The notes under the pieces were generated by a model. That model searched no databases. It saw only the letters and a list, made by a program, of their open reading frames with translations, and was not told where the DNA came from. 64,000 nucleotides of DNA from Balanoglossus misakiensis (taxonomy: Eukaryota > Hemichordata): positions 10,106,001-10,170,000 of the forward strand of contig CM082592.2 of assembly GCA_040954595.2 (NCBI GenBank). The letters are read 5' to 3'. A program made the position numbers and the translations under genes. Each line of letters opens with the position of its first letter. The stretch's first letter is position 1. This document shows, piece after piece, positions 35,853 to 49,900 of this stretch.

Positions 35853-36525
35853 TCTTGACCCTATGGCCTTCTATCACTCATCTATAAAGACTTTGGCAGA
35901 GGTCAATATTGTGAAAATAATCAACATATCATTGGCTGACTACTACGACAAGATATCACGAATGTGTTTGCTAACCATATAGCAAGGAAATACTGCAATG
36001 TTAAACAATATCCCTAGAAATCTCTGTTTCATCGTGTACTCTACAGTATCACTCATAGTTTTCCTTTTTAACTCCCTTTCCCTGAACGTCCTAATCTTTG
36101 AATTGCTCCAAACATACTTTGCGAGAAAGAAGTTGCATGCGTCATATTAAAGGGAGCCCTCAATGGCTGAAGTGAGAAATGCATAAATTATGACAAATGC
36201 AAAGCGAGGTGATACTAGTATGTTGCACATGGTGAAGTGATCAGTCATGATGAATGAGCAGGGGACAGGTTCATTGTGAATATTGATCTGATGGGGAGTG
36301 ATGTTTGCCCAACACCTGTGACAGTCTGTCACAAGTGAATGACCTTTGACATTGTCGGGTCACTTTGAAATTGTATCAGCATGTATATTACCTCCACAGA
36401 AAGTGAGGTTTTATATTACGAAAAGGGCTGGGAGCATGCAGGGGTGATGATTTCAGATAGATTTCAGATATGTATTGTGAGAAAGATATACTTTTTGTCT
36501 GTATATTGCAATAAATGTACATGGC
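35853..36525. other. RFC2 3' UTR / spacer
   Basis: No coding exon recognised; ends with a candidate polyadenylation signal at 36510. Confidence 0.5.
36510..36515 (+). terminator. Possible polyadenylation signal for RFC2
   Basis: First canonical AATAAA that I noticed on the + strand after the RFC2 stop (about 660 bases away). It lies just before the weak two-exon candidate that follows. Confidence 0.35.
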
Positions 36526-37011
36526 ATGTTATTCAAACGCTTCACATCTCAAGACATAGTGACTTGCAGGTCTAAATCCACTGTTCCTGTCGAACAACTT
36601 ACCATACTGGCACTTCGCATTTCTGTGAGAAACTGGATGCTTTATGATCAAGATGACCTCAATTCCAAAGCCTTAGCTTTAAATCAAAGCAGTGTCGCAG
36701 ATGCGTTGATTGAGACAAGTTTATTGAACTTGACTGATAGGTAAGAAATATCAATATCATCCAGCCTGAGACTTGTTCAGTCACACTGAACTTAATACAA
36801 GTTTAATGTCATAATGGATCGTCGAACAGCATGACTTATAGTTTGTGACTGTGTTTTGTTTGCACATATTACAGCAATGCATTGTGGGAAGTGTCACAGC
36901 AACACACTGACAAAATGATGTAGTATACTGCAATTAACATTTATTACCTAAATTTGTTTTTTTTTTAGGGAAAAAGCAAGTATCTACAATCAAATACCAA
37001 CTCTTGTGTGA
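36526..37011 (+). CDS. Candidate small two-exon gene or orphan 3' exons, unrecognised
   Basis: Not recognised. Model: 36526-36740 joined to 36969-37011 (donor GTAAGA, acceptor after a run of T), 85 residues from the first ATG. The first exon also has a plausible acceptor at 36570-36571, so it could be an internal exon of a gene whose earlier exons I could not find. The encoded sequence is not low-complexity and has protein-like composition (VEQLTILALRISVRNWMLYD, then NQSSVADALIETSLLNLTDR), ending YNQIPTLV. It looks like a small helical domain. It may be an alternative 3' end of a neighbouring transcript or a separate gene. Confidence 0.35.
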
Positions 37012-39174
37012 CAAAAACGAAGACTGTAAAATTGCACCTCTGTTGAAGCAGAAATGAAGTTCATGATCTTGACAAATTTTGCTCTGAACTTCAACGATGA
37101 TTAATTATGGTAAGTATGTGTTATTACCCAATTTCCTGTGGTTAATTGGCCCACTTCCTGTGTTGGGTCAGTCCACTGTTGTGGGGGGAAGTTTGCAAGG
37201 GTTGTGAGGGGATCAAGCTGGGTTCATTATTGTGTTCTTGGAAAATGACAAAATGGATTGTACCATCCTTCAGAAAGGAGATTGATTTGTCTCAATCGGT
37301 TGAGAGAAAAATGTTTGTGATAGACGGACTTGGTGTAGTGAGATGGTAATCATGAGCACCATAATTATTTTCTGAAACATCTCGCCTTGCTAAATTTGCA
37401 AGGCTAGTAGAGATAAAGTGAGGGTGAGGGGGTAACTACCACAGCACAAAGACAAACCAACATCCACAACAACCACTAGTATATATTACTAATCTTTTCT
37501 AGAACTCAAGCACTTCTACAACTTACAAACTTTCGTTTGTCTTTGAACTGAACTCTTTTCAAGATATCGATTTCTGAAAACCACTGTTGAGTGACATGCA
37601 GACAAGTTCATGGCCTCATGGAAATTTATAGTCAAAGTCACCTTGGTGCAACTATAAAAAATACCTGGTCTGTGATGGCGTTATACCACATGTACAGAAG
37701 CAAATCTTTTTAACATGATCATTTCAAAAAAAAGAAAAAAATAATACCAAATATTTCATATTTTTTACAATCCTATAGCATCTACTCGTATCATTGTACT
37801 CTTGATAGCTTTCATAAAAATTACAGAAATAAATAGACATTCACAGGAACAACACCACAGTAGCTATACATGCATGGTGGTAGAACAGTCTGTACACATT
37901 TTACAACAGCTGAAAAATAGAAAAAAACCCACCACACACACCAAATGATTTTGAATAGTACTGATGCAGAAGACAGAACAAGCAGGGGGTGCCACTCCAA
38001 GTCTGGAAAGAATGACCAAAAAATCTCCATTTCTACAAGCTTCATATTTATGTCACTCTATCAACAAGCAACCCAAAACAGCACACCCCTATAAAATGTC
38101 TTTTTTTTCAATTTCTTTCATAGATTCTTTCGGAGTCCATGTGTACTTCCAGATCACTCCATTTCATGACAGAAGTTTTAGGTCTATACCAGGTGGGTGA
38201 CAAATTCTTTGTAAATAAACATGTACTGTATCCACTATTTTCCATACTGAGGTTCCAACCAGTATCATATTGTTTAGCTATTCACCCTGTCAAAAACTTT
38301 GGCTAGTACGTAACATTGTAAAAAGAAAATTTCACACATGAAATTTTTTTTCCCAAAAATCAATTTGGCATTAAAATTCAACCTGAGCTGCGGAATACAA
38401 TAAACCTCACCAAATAATTCTTGGGTGAAAAAAATGCTTTGCTACAAAACAAGAATTGAACGCTGAACAAAATCAATTAAGTTTATCAAATTTGGGCTAT
38501 ATTCCACGGGACATCTTGCAGATCTGAACTGGATAATCACCTTGCTTCCTGAGGCATTGTGTTCTTGAGGTTTTACCCTTTTGCCACCAAGGTTCAGTCC
38601 TCTTCCATTGTTTTCAATGGAAAGTTGGACCGCTACATTGAAACATGGGGGTGAAAGGGCCAGTGTTATAATCAAGGCAGGCATCATCCAAATAAAACAC
38701 TAGTGACCCACTGATCAACTTTGACCTGTGACCCTTACATTTTCTGTGATAGGACTACAAATGCACTGAAATAACTGCCACTGTGGGCTTTGTCTAGGGC
38801 TGAAAAATGAAGACATATTCTGAAAGTTCCTAGGAATGAAGTATCTCTCAAAAACATTCGAATAATTTCAAAATGAGAGTATAATTAAAGCAATTTGATG
38901 ACGTTGCTGGCCATTTCTGGTCATTGTCAATACACCGATTATGACAAATTGACCACGGGGGATTTGAGGGTTGCCATAGGGATGAAGGGTTCATGAAATG
39001 TAAAACACTTGAAAGTCATGGGTTTGGTGGGTTGACAACGGTTTATGTGGTAGATTAAAAAGCATGTCTGGATTTTGGTGGGATCCTCCACACAGAGAAT
39101 ATCACCTGACAGCCAGACGAAATATATACAACAACTATGAAAGATGGAACATGCAAGCCTGAAAGCATACACAT
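37012..39174. other. Spacer / CCDC74 3' UTR
   Basis: No coding exon recognised. Contains an inverted-repeat element copy at about 38576-38659 and A-rich tracts near 37728-37750. Confidence 0.55.
38576..38659. repeat. Short inverted-repeat element, family 1, copy c
   Basis: Left end CCCTTTTGCCACCAAGG, right end GGGGGTGAAAGGGC; the centre CCATTGTTTTCAATGG matches copy b. Confidence 0.65.
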
Positions 39175-42100
39175 CTACAAAACAACTTCGTTGCGTTGTC
39201 TTTGCTTTTTCAGTCCATCCATTCGCTTCTTTCTCTCCACCACTTTGTTGCCCATGGTCTGTTTGAGAGCCGGCAGACTGACGTGTTCCCTGGCTTGGAA
39301 GGCCGCTTCCGGCAGTTTCCGTGATTGGCCCTTCAGAGCAATTTTTGGCAATTTTCCAGACCTGAAAAACAATGATACAATGTTACATAATGACATATAT
39401 CATCAGTCTTTGTGTTTTTTTCACCCAAGAGACAGATAATCTTTAATAACATGTACATCTTGTCAACAAGGTGTTCATAGACCTAGCTTCAGAATCAGAT
39501 TGGTCATGGAGATACATGGATATGATTAGGATTGTCAACACACAACATGATTAGATTTCATGTCTCTGAACTCCTGCCTAGTTGCCATGACAACTTACCC
39601 GTGAGGATTTTCTCCTTCTTCTGCGACATAGGCTTTCGCCAATAAATACGCATCAGGCGTCCATTTGTGTGAATATAGCACATCTTTCAGGTCAGCTTTG
39701 AGTCTCATTAGCTGTTGGGGCAGAAACAAAATGACGATGTCAATTTCTAGATTCCATCGGAAGCACAATCAAGTTCTGAACACAGAAAGCACGCTGTCTT
39801 CACGCATTAGAGTTTGTCACCAAACGGAAATCTGTTACAAAAAGCTGCGATTAATCTTCGCACCCTGACGAACCAAGCGATGACACACTTACCTCGTGTG
39901 ATTGCTTGTCGTTCTGCCTCTGTAAATGCCTAATAATCAATTCGCATTCTTCTAACGTAGGTGGTCTGGGCATTCCCGCTTTGGGCCTGACTTGCAGGGG
40001 GTCCATGCTGGGGTTCAGTGCCTCCACTGCTATCTGCAGCTGTGACTGAGGACTGGTCTGTTGTGATACTTCAGTACTGGGAGGTCTGAGGCATCAAACA
40101 CATGAAGTGCGTTTGTGAGAACACAGTTTTAATTGATTTGGTGCCTGGCTTTTGAAGCCTGGAAGCACCAAATAAATTCCAAGCATGGATATTCATACAG
40201 AGATGAGGAAATGGTGTAACTTGATGAGAATATAATTTGATTTTTTCTCCTTTCAGAGAGAATGAGGCATTGGTTCATTTTATCTCATCTGCTGCAAAAT
40301 AATCCATGCTCGGCATAACCAGAATCCTGTACAGTTTGTTAGTGTTCACTATAAAGACCGCAAACACAGACACTGGTGTTAGGTGTTATATGACAAGACT
40401 AGCTCTTGTTGCTACAGGCAATGTTTCCAAGGGAATTAGTGAGGTGAGTCTGCTGGAATCAAAACTAATGACCTTATTTTCCCACAGGCTAGCACCTGCA
40501 TTCAGCTACCTTAAATAATTGACACCCGATTGTTAGTGATATCAAATTAACAGAGCATTGATCCCATTCAATTGGAAAGACTACACAGTACAGGTGTTAG
40601 ATGAGATGGCTATGGGGACTGTCAACCATAATAATGAAAACACAAATTATAATTTAGGAGGGCCTCAGAAAAAGAAATGGATGATGATATGAGACACCAG
40701 GGAACTAGGGGCATGCATGAGCAAGTCACCAACACAAAGACAAACCTTTGAAAAACCCAAACAGAACAAAAAAACAATTAAAAACAGTTGCAGGTTCAAG
40801 CATACCACAATGGAGGCACAAAGCTACCAGCTGAGACGATAGTGATAGTAACCACGACGGCGGTGACACACAATCTGGTTACCACGGTGATGTGATGAGA
40901 CACAAGGGGGGTGGTGTTCCATACAGCAGCCTTGTCTAATCCACACATTGTGCATGCTTACCTCTTGTTTAAAGTTTGTTCAACTAGTTGTTGAAGGTAG
41001 GCATTTCTACTTCGGGCGTCCCGCAGTGCATACCTCAAATTTTCCACTTCCTCTTCCAAAAACATTTTCTTCAGTTCGTCTAATTTTTGAGCTGGTTAAT
41101 AAGAAAAAAAAATGGTGACGAGAAGTTGAAGGGAGGGTGTGACATGTTTTCTAAAAAGCTATCAGTGCACTGTGAAGTACAACATCTCAAAACAGTAATC
41201 ATTAGTGGATGACCTGTTTTGATTATTTGGAACGAACTCTTGCAAAATCAGATGTTAATGTCTATAGTTTATAGTGGTTATGATACAAAGAGGTTGTAGA
41301 CACTAGACAGCCTTGGTATCTATGTCAGAAACCTTCCTATGAACTGTCAAGTGATGACTATTTGGCCATTTAGACTGTTCAAGGCAGCCTCCAGTTGTTT
41401 ATTTAAGCAATAAAACACCCCCAGCCATGGTATACCACGAGATTTTCACCAGTTAACGACATATACGCACGAGCGATAGCGAGTGCGTATATGGAGTTGA
41501 ACTGGTCAAAATCGAGTGGTATACCATGGCTGGGGGTGTTTTATTGCTATTATATTATGCCAGTATATTGAAACTTTGCATAAAACATTTTAAAAAGGCA
41601 TTTTCTTTGACTATGATATATGACTGTGGTATATGGCTAATATATCACGGTCACGTGTCGTGTCTCGACCAATCAAATAGCGTGATTTACACCATCAATA
41701 TACTGGTATAATATAATTGTCAATAGCGCCTGTGATCTATTGATCCCTGCATAGCAATACACAATCACCCCCTCGCAGCTGGATAAATGACTATTTGATG
41801 ATGCCCACAAATAAAACTGTCAAATGTATAGCACCCTGGTGATCAATCTTCAATGCTCACAATTCTCTGTGGGTTCAAACACCCACAGGTTATGGCAGCC
41901 TCCCAGGATTCAAGCTTTCAAATCACTTTGACCTTCGACCTCACTATGTCAACTGACACGAAAAGCAATGACTTCCCGCCTAAACATGCCAGCTGTATGC
42001 AAGAATTCAGGTTTGCCTGGATAAAAAGCTTCATAGTCAAATGTTATCTAGCTGTCATTGTCAGATTTTGAAGCCCTGATAAAACTGACTACAAATACAG

Positions 42101-45100
42101 CCAATCAGTTACGATCTGAGCCATAACGTTCCAGTAGCAAGGTTATCATGGTTACACTTATGTCATAAGGTCACATGTTAGTGGACCGTTTACTAATTGT
42201 TTTGGCAGGCCTGGGTACAGATTACAGAGCAGCTAAAAAATGCAGCACTGTGTATTGATTTTCCACTTTGAGAACATAAAACTAGTGAACTTTTGTTAAA
42301 ACCCTGGCGTACTGTGAGTAGCGAACAAACATAAAACTGAAATGAGAGATTTTCTCTCAGAAGTCTGACATCTGATTGTTTGAGATTCAAATAGCGTTGC
42401 ACCTTTAATGTCAAAGGCTCAGACAGTGAATTTGTCAATTTACCCATCATGCCCTGGGAATACTCAAAGAGAATACTGGTCTTACTTTCACCCAAAGACA
42501 ATTGGGTCTTTTTCAGTTTGGGCAGCGCTTTCACACAAACGCTGACAAATCTGTCATGTCACTCGTGTTTAAGTTATGACTGGGAGCATTGAGTGTGAAA
42601 ATTCAACACAGTAGCGTGAAAAGGCATGTGAAAACCTGTTCTATAGAATTCTAGGCTCTCACGCAACGCAGGGCTTCCTGTGGTAAAACGAAAACCTTCC
42701 AGATATGCCAACTCTTCGATGAGCATGAAAGCTGCATAATGTCAACCACCGGATGCACACATGGTCGGGCTTTTAACCACAAAATAAACAGTAATTACAT
42801 CTGTGGTTTACCCACATTCAGGGAATTACAAGAGGCCAATGTTACCCCCCCCCCCCCCTCTGGCATACACTCCACTCTATAAATGGTGCTGTGAACAGAG
42901 TCAGATATAGAACAGTCAAATAACAAATCATTTTGTCAACACTTTGCAACTTCAAATAGCACACTGTTGTGTTTACACAGTCAATATCCACTCAGACAGT
43001 ATGTGCCCCCCCACTGGGAGTGAAAACTTTCCTTAATGACCAAGGCAAATATCTACTAACAAGGGTCTGCCTTTTGATCCAGTGCACATACCATTCTACG
43101 GTATATGGTAGTTGACCACAAATGCAACTTACCTTGTGAATTATGACTACTGCTACTGCTGCTGTCTGCCTCTCTAGATAACATGGAAACGTCGCTTAAT
43201 TCTGAGGAAGAAAGATGGAAAATACAAACCATTTGGTTTATTGATTTACATATGAAATATTCCACTATGTACATTTCTTGAAAAGGTCGATAAGGACTAT
43301 AAGCTGAAAGATCGCTTAGCACATAGCGCCAACCAAGTCATGCATGCTGGCATGACTATCTCTCGTATATCACCAGTTTACACTGCTCACAGTACTGTAA
43401 ACTTTCAACACTTTACAAGGTTGATAAGATAATGTACTGAACAGAGAATGAATACATGTCTGAATGCAGGCCTTTGAAAGTTATGCTAAGCTGTGGTACA
43501 ATGTTCCCTATACAAAAAAAACATGGTGAGCCCCAGGCGATATTTTCAAAATGGCTGTGAATCTGTTCTTTGGACAACCTGACCTGGTTTTATTTAAATC
43601 AAACTCACCTTTCTTAGGGCTCAATCCTTTTGCCATTACCAGCTTGAAATGTAAATCTACATGGGGGAAAAAATCAGAAAAATAAATTGTAAAGATTAAT
43701 TTACACTTAAGTTTGGCAGGTAGCACGTCCACTATTTATTGCTCAGAAAAACTGGTATCCTTCCTAGGAGGTAGGGGCTAAACTTTTACTGTAAATATTT
43801 GTGTAGCAGGACTGTTGGTAGTACAGCTCAAACAAAACTTTGAAAAGTAGACTAAATCTAGACACTGTACCAACAAAGTTAGTCAAATATTACTGAAAAG
43901 TGTGTATGTTTGTTTCAACTGTTATGTAGTGTATTGCGTTCTGTCAAAGTAATGTTTGTACAAGTATATGGATTCATGATTTTTCACATTTTTTCATCCT
44001 GCTCTGAGACTTATTTTACCAAATTTACAAACATAGATTTGTATCCCATTAATGAAATGAAGGAAAATTTCCTGGCATTGCACAGTAATCAGCTTAACCA
44101 AACAGGTTCATTGAAAACATGCCTAATCTTGCCCACTGAAAAGCGTAATGTTCTGTTCAGTACTATATATGTAAAACTTCCATCATGCACAAAGAGTTGG
44201 CTTATTAAGAGGCAGTGACACAGAAAGCTACCCCCACTAGCATATTGAGAGGGACAGCAAAAAATACCTATTCACTGATTGTCGAGACTGTCATCACCAT
44301 GCAGTGTGCTCATAGCAATTTCCACTCTGTTCAGACAGAGCCACAAAAGAGAAAACCACGCTACTCTACCCTGCAGCGCAAAGCATCTCTTATTAAACAC
44401 GGGATGTTTCTGACAAAGTGGAATAGCATCTGTCAGGTCTAATCTCAGGGTTTGATGGGAGTCTGAGAGAAGGTTCAAAATTTACATACACTGCTGATTA
44501 GATTGTAATTAGTATTGTTCCATAACAAAACAATAACACACAAACAGTTTCACACCTAAAGTCTTAGATTATGTGCTAAATAAATTGTCTAAATTAATTC
44601 ATTCCAGAAGTAGGTGTTAAAACCTATATTTTGATAAAATGTAAATGACTCAAAATCAACAATTACATTCTTGACTGAGTTGATTGTTCAACATTGCTAA
44701 TACAGTTATTATATTTCTGAAAGTTAATTTAGATAAACCTGCCTCTTTTGTATTTTCTACTTTCTTGACCTAGAAAAGTCTGATTTATGTGAGTTTTGTA
44801 TTTCAAATAATTCCTACCCAGTGACACACAAAAGGGCAACACTTGAATATTTTATGAGTGGTGTTCAGGTAATAAATCATAAATACCAATATTAAATTCT
44901 ATCCATGCGTGAATGGTCGTGCCTTTGGGCTTTGTCGAGGACTTGGTGTTAACAGAGTTAGGCTATAGCCTTTAGTATATAATAATTTTTTATCTGCTTT
45001 TATTTTGAAAATTGGCAAGATAATTTACCAAATGGACAAGCTACTTTTAAAACCATCATCACTATCCATAGCTTTTGTCATATATTAACAATTATTCTTC

Positions 45101-45471
45101 AATCTCACTATGAAGGGAATAGTAGAAGATCTTCTGGATTTCAGTCAGATGAGCTATACTGTACCTTTGTTTTCTCTTTTTAGAATATCTATTTCTTCGT
45201 GAAGACTTCGGAGGACATCTTGGTGTTGCATCTTTAGAAACTCCAGGCTCTTTTCGAGATGATGCATTTTTTGCATCGGGTCCATATCGCCTGTGTCCTG
45301 CAGGTCGAAGTCGTCGTATAAACCACCTTCCTTCTTTCCCGATGGTCCCGGCAGAACTTGCAGGCGATCTTTCATGAACGGTCGAGGGTACCTGGCTTTG
45401 TCCAGGGTTGCTATCCGCGACCAATGCGGCATATTCTGCATGGGAGGCAGCGAGTAGCTTGAGGATGACAT
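39175..45471 (-). CDS. CCDC74: CCDC74-like coiled-coil protein (CCDC92 family)
   Basis: Spindle- and cilium-associated coiled-coil protein in vertebrates. Seven exons on the minus strand: 45471-45165, 43656-43609, 43201-43133, 41091-40962, 40085-39893, 39711-39599, 39361-39175; all phases match, 348 residues. The first exon holds the family coiled-coil, MHHLEKSLEFLKMQHQDVLR then SLHEEIDILKRENK, continuing into KDLHFKLVMAKGLSPKK from the 48-base second exon. A Ser-run linker and a second coiled-coil (LEEEVENLRYALRDARS) follow. Near the C-terminus, PPTLEECELIIRHLQRQN and LPALKQTMGNKVVERKKRM match the vertebrate protein as I recall it (PTTLRQCEVLIREL, LPALKQTPKNNFAERQKR). The introns are long and one carries inverted-repeat elements. 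Divergent from the KIAA0753-like gene. Confidence 0.93.
41407..41547. mobile_element. Palindromic MITE-like element
   Basis: The ends are near-perfect inverted repeats of about 64 bases around a short loop (near 41471-41481). The first 32 bases from each end match exactly, beginning GCAATAAAACACCCCCAGCC. It has no coding capacity and lies inside a CCDC74-like intron. The arms would form a long hairpin in RNA from either strand. Confidence 0.8.
41551..41715. mobile_element. Second MITE-like element with AT-rich terminal inverted repeats
   Basis: Terminal inverted repeats of 21 bases with one mismatch: TATATTATGCCAGTATATTGA at the left (one base trimmed when quoted as TATATTATGCCAGTATATTG) and its complement at 41695-41715. 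The interior of about 120 bases is non-coding. It abuts the palindromic element at 41407-41547, so the two may be a nested or composite insertion. Confidence 0.65.
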
Positions 45472-46957
45472 CGTATTTCGCGAGTAACACAAGACGTGTA
45501 ACACTAGTAGCTTATTGCAGATCGAAATACTTCACAGTGTTTTGATAATATTTATCGCTATAGGGCCATCTGGTACCCATATATAAGTTATAGTCAACGT
45601 CCAGGACGGGTGAATAACGCCTCACCTATGAATAAGAGATGGAGATTTCCCTAGGAAAAGCGACGAACGAAATTGACGATGGTATCACTTTACTCGTCGG
45701 TTTCTGTGTTGACAAAGGTGTGCTACAGTGTAGCAGAATATTATTGTGACAGTGACTAGTGTTACGGTCTTCAATGCAGTAACTTGAAAATCTATGGAAC
45801 AACGAAACCTTTCCTGTTACTTTCACTTCTGAATCGCGATCGCGAATGGCGTGTGTGCGTGTTTAGTTTTTAAGTCTGGAAACCCATAGTTGGCACTGCA
45901 AACACTCGACAAGATGGCTTCCTTCATGTATCCACAACAAACCTAATACGATGTACTCAGTCTCGGGTCAGGACGTCCTGGTACGCAAGTGGACTCTCCG
46001 AAGTGGTCAGCAGATACAACAATGAAGGCAAAGTTAAACCCTGTCCTACAAATAACGTCCGATTTGAGATCGCTGCCGTAATATCACAGGAATGGACCGG
46101 TACCCAGATAGCTCTTTCCTGAGGTTACATACTCTTTCACTGCAGCGTCTATGGTATGTGTCCACATATGCTAATGATATGTTGCCATGTGACGATATTT
46201 GCATATTCTACGCCAAAAGTCACAGTTAACCGTAGAGGGCGGCATAAACTCTCCATGAAGAGATCGATTTCGATGCCATGGCCACAGTACAAAACATGTT
46301 TCCCGATGTTTTGTTTTGTTCCCGATGTTTTATTTTGTTGGGTCTGATATGGCAATGGAGAACAATACTAGTATATTGGAACTGTAATGTAAATGAACCT
46401 ACTGCACACTGCCCATTTAAAACTTCATCCAGAATACAAAGATAATTATCACCAGCAAACAACACATTTCCACATAGCCAGTTTACTAGTAATACTTTTC
46501 GATTTACCCTGTAAGTTGTACACATTAATGAATTAAGCCAACATCTTACAGACTAAAACAGCAACTGAAAAAGTGAAACAGCAAGTTGTCCCTGTCATAG
46601 CTGCTGTACTGATAGCATCTCTAATGAAATGGCATAACTCCATCATTTTCCTGTCTAAATGTTCACATCATCATCACCACCATCTGTGGTCCACACCTTA
46701 TGATCTTTTTGCATGTAGGTTTACCTTTAAAACAAAATATTTCAATGACAACTTGCAGTATTCTAAAATAAGGTCCTTTTAGATTGTGTATCCATAGTAA
46801 CTTGAACTGAGTTCGGTCGGCGTCGCAAGAGTCACGTGAGACTTTTGTCATGTGACCAAATATTCAATATGGCGGACTGTTTGAAAGAGTACATTGCACC
46901 GAGAACGTGATATTTTCTGCCGTATCTGGTTTTAGGGGCTAGTGCTGGCTTTACTAA
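45472..46957. promoter_or_regulatory. Divergent intergenic region CCDC74-like / KIAA0753-like
   Basis: About 1.5 kb between opposed start codons; no exon recognised. Contains the word GAGGGCG near 46234, which recurs in several spacers and introns of the window. Confidence 0.35.
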
Positions 46958-49900
46958 ATGTCAAGTAAGTAAAATGCATGTATTAGCAGGCACTGAAAAA
47001 GTTATACGCGTTAGCTGTGGCAAATAATTGATAATTTCACCATAATCACCTGTGTGGACCGACCGTAAATTTATGTGAAGTCTGAAGAAGTCATTGAGGA
47101 CATGTCCCTGCACGTATCTTGTTGTGAGTCGTCGCCACACGAGCCTTGCAAATGGATTTATTCGATAATGAACCATTGGGACCCAACCAGTGGCCATGAA
47201 TCAGGTTTATCTTAGCAGTAACTATCATCAACGAGGATTTCATACGTCAGGACATGTAAAGAGTTGACGATACCGTTACATTATAATCGTCAGAATAACG
47301 TATGGACTGTCACTGTAACATGGTATGAACTTCTCATAAAACAACATGTTCAGACGAAGATCTTCAGTTATGCTTCGGTTTAGTTCCGATGCGTGTAACC
47401 AAATAATGAATATGTGCTAGAAAAACACGAAAGCCAATTTTTCAGCTGAAATTGTCAAACTTGCAATTTAAAACTTTTTTAGGATATAAATCGCCTGAGT
47501 ATATTTCAGCATGTTTATCAGTAAACTGTTGTTTTTAAATAATTGAAAAATAAGTTAATTGGAAGGACTTTTTTTCTTTCAGAGATGGCTGGGGAATTTT
47601 TCTTGTCGCAAAATCAACTTGACTTTGGTGTTCCAAAACCAAACATGTATAAATCATATCAACAAGGTCCAATACAAAAATCACAAGGCATGGCCATGGA
47701 TGATATCATTACTAAGCGAGCTGAGTATCGACAGAATCAGTTACAGTTCAACCTGGATGCTCCTTCAGACCCTACAAACCTCGCAACAAGATACCTCAAG
47801 CCTGGGCCAATCACTGTGGAAAAATTGACCTCGCCACATAAGAGGAGGGTGGAAAAACCAAGGTTTAACCCGATGCAGTTTTCTGTCGTCTCAGAAGATA
47901 AGTTGTCTCTTGCCATGAGACTTGCTAAAAGGGACGTTAAGAGGAAATTGTTGAATCAGGGCTTCACCATATCTCAACCTCAAGAAACGGAAGTGCCAAA
48001 AAAGACAAAAGTGACATACAGCAAAGAATATAAACAAAAGTTGAAACAGAGGAAAGAACGTGAGAACCTTAAAAACGCAGGAATGAGAATTGAAGAACGA
48101 TACAGATCAGACGATGTGAAGTCGTCGGAAACACAGACCTCAAGGCCGAGGGTCAAGGGGCGCCATTTGACATCAAGTATTGTTCAGGACAAGGCCTCAG
48201 AAGGAACTGTTCTTGTGCATATGAGGCACCCAGAAAATCAAGACATGGCAACCCCATCTAAGGATACTGACAGTCCTGCAACGAAACAAGCCAAAGAAAT
48301 CCGAAGACTTAGAAAAGAATTGAGATACTACATTGAAAGAATTGAACATCTTTCAAAAACAGGTAAAATGTACTTCCTTACAGTCTTACTCAGAATGGTA
48401 TGGTGCCCATATGATTTAATTCATTCATTGAATTTAATGTAGTTTGACTAAGCTGTATACAAAATTGCATGAAAATGAATTTTTTCCATCTTCAATTCAG
48501 ATAAGTCAGAAGTGGACCGAAAATATAAATCTGAAAATCTCAAAACTGATGAGGAGGACAAGAGGAAGGAAGCTAGAGAACTGGAACAAGCCAGTAGAAA
48601 TTCAAGGTTACTGTACGCTCTCCAACAACAAGTAAGAATTTGACCAATTTTATTTCACTTTTACAAGTGTCTCTGATGATCTCCAAATATTATTACTGAG
48701 AGAATAATTACCAAGATTTGCAGCTTTGAAAACTGAAGCAGTGTACATTGTGTGTTTAGTCATCTGTTACTGACTCATCCTTTCACACTCCACAGGTCCG
48801 TGACATTCAAGGAGAATTAGAGAACGCTGGTTCAGAGGGCACAAAGCATTCCAAGAAGGTAAGATATAGTCTACATTTCTTATGTCATGACATCTTTGGT
48901 CCAAGTGCCAGAGAAAGATATCTGACTCACTCCAGTTGCCTGTCTGACTATGGACAAAGAAAACTAACACAGAGATCAAACAGGCACTAACTTTTGTACT
49001 GTAGAAACTGCATGTACTCCAACTAGCAGATATTTCACTCCACAATTTGACACACTCTATTTTTCAGAGTCAGACGTTAACAAGACTGGCAGCAGCTCAC
49101 AGGGGAGCCGTCAGAGCACTCCAGATGTTCATTCAACACATGCCTGACCAACCAGACAGCAGGACAGGGTTGCCCAAAGTCTACAATGAACTGGCCACTT
49201 TGATTAAACAATTATCCATGGTGTGCGCCCAGCTTGAGATTGGCGAGAGCGGGGTTCCTGATATGGTGCTCAGGCTACCAAATGCAAAGGTGTGAATGTT
49301 TGCAGGAATTCACTGTTTTTTGCTCAATCGTTTGAAAAATGTCAAATTCTAATTCTGGATCTTTGATCTTGTACCTGGCATTAAAGGTTCTTGTGGATGC
49401 TCTCATCTTTCAGAAACAACATGAATTATTCAGTAAACAACTGAGGTCCCCACCAAGGAAGAAGGAGCTAATTCCGATGCTCTCAGCTCCACATCCCAAA
49501 CATGGCTCCTCGAGACGGCAACTCCTGGGTGATTTCCAACACAGTGGCTTGGAAAGGAAACCTGAATTTGAGCCTTGGGACGATCGAAGAGAATGGGCAC
49601 CAGAGAACGTAGGAGCTGCAAAGAAAACTAGAAGTAAGACATTTCTCTTCTGTATTTCATAATCTGCTAGCATTTATTTACATGCAGCTCATGCACAAGT
49701 CAACCATAACTCACTTCAGCCAGTCATCAACATCAAAACATACATGGGCAAACCATATAGACATAAACACATCTGTAATCACAGAAAAATTGTTACACAT
49801 TTTCTCCAGTGAAGGAAGCTGTTGTTTTTTTTTTGAGGGGCAGCAAAATTGTTGTAACCCACGTGTGACAGACTACTTCTTGTTTTCTATAGAGAAAAGC

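Noticed and set aside
45092-45490. 132-codon minus-strand frame overlapping CCDC74 exon 1
   Set aside because: It is the same strand but the wrong frame; the frame starting at 45471 gives the conserved coiled-coil.
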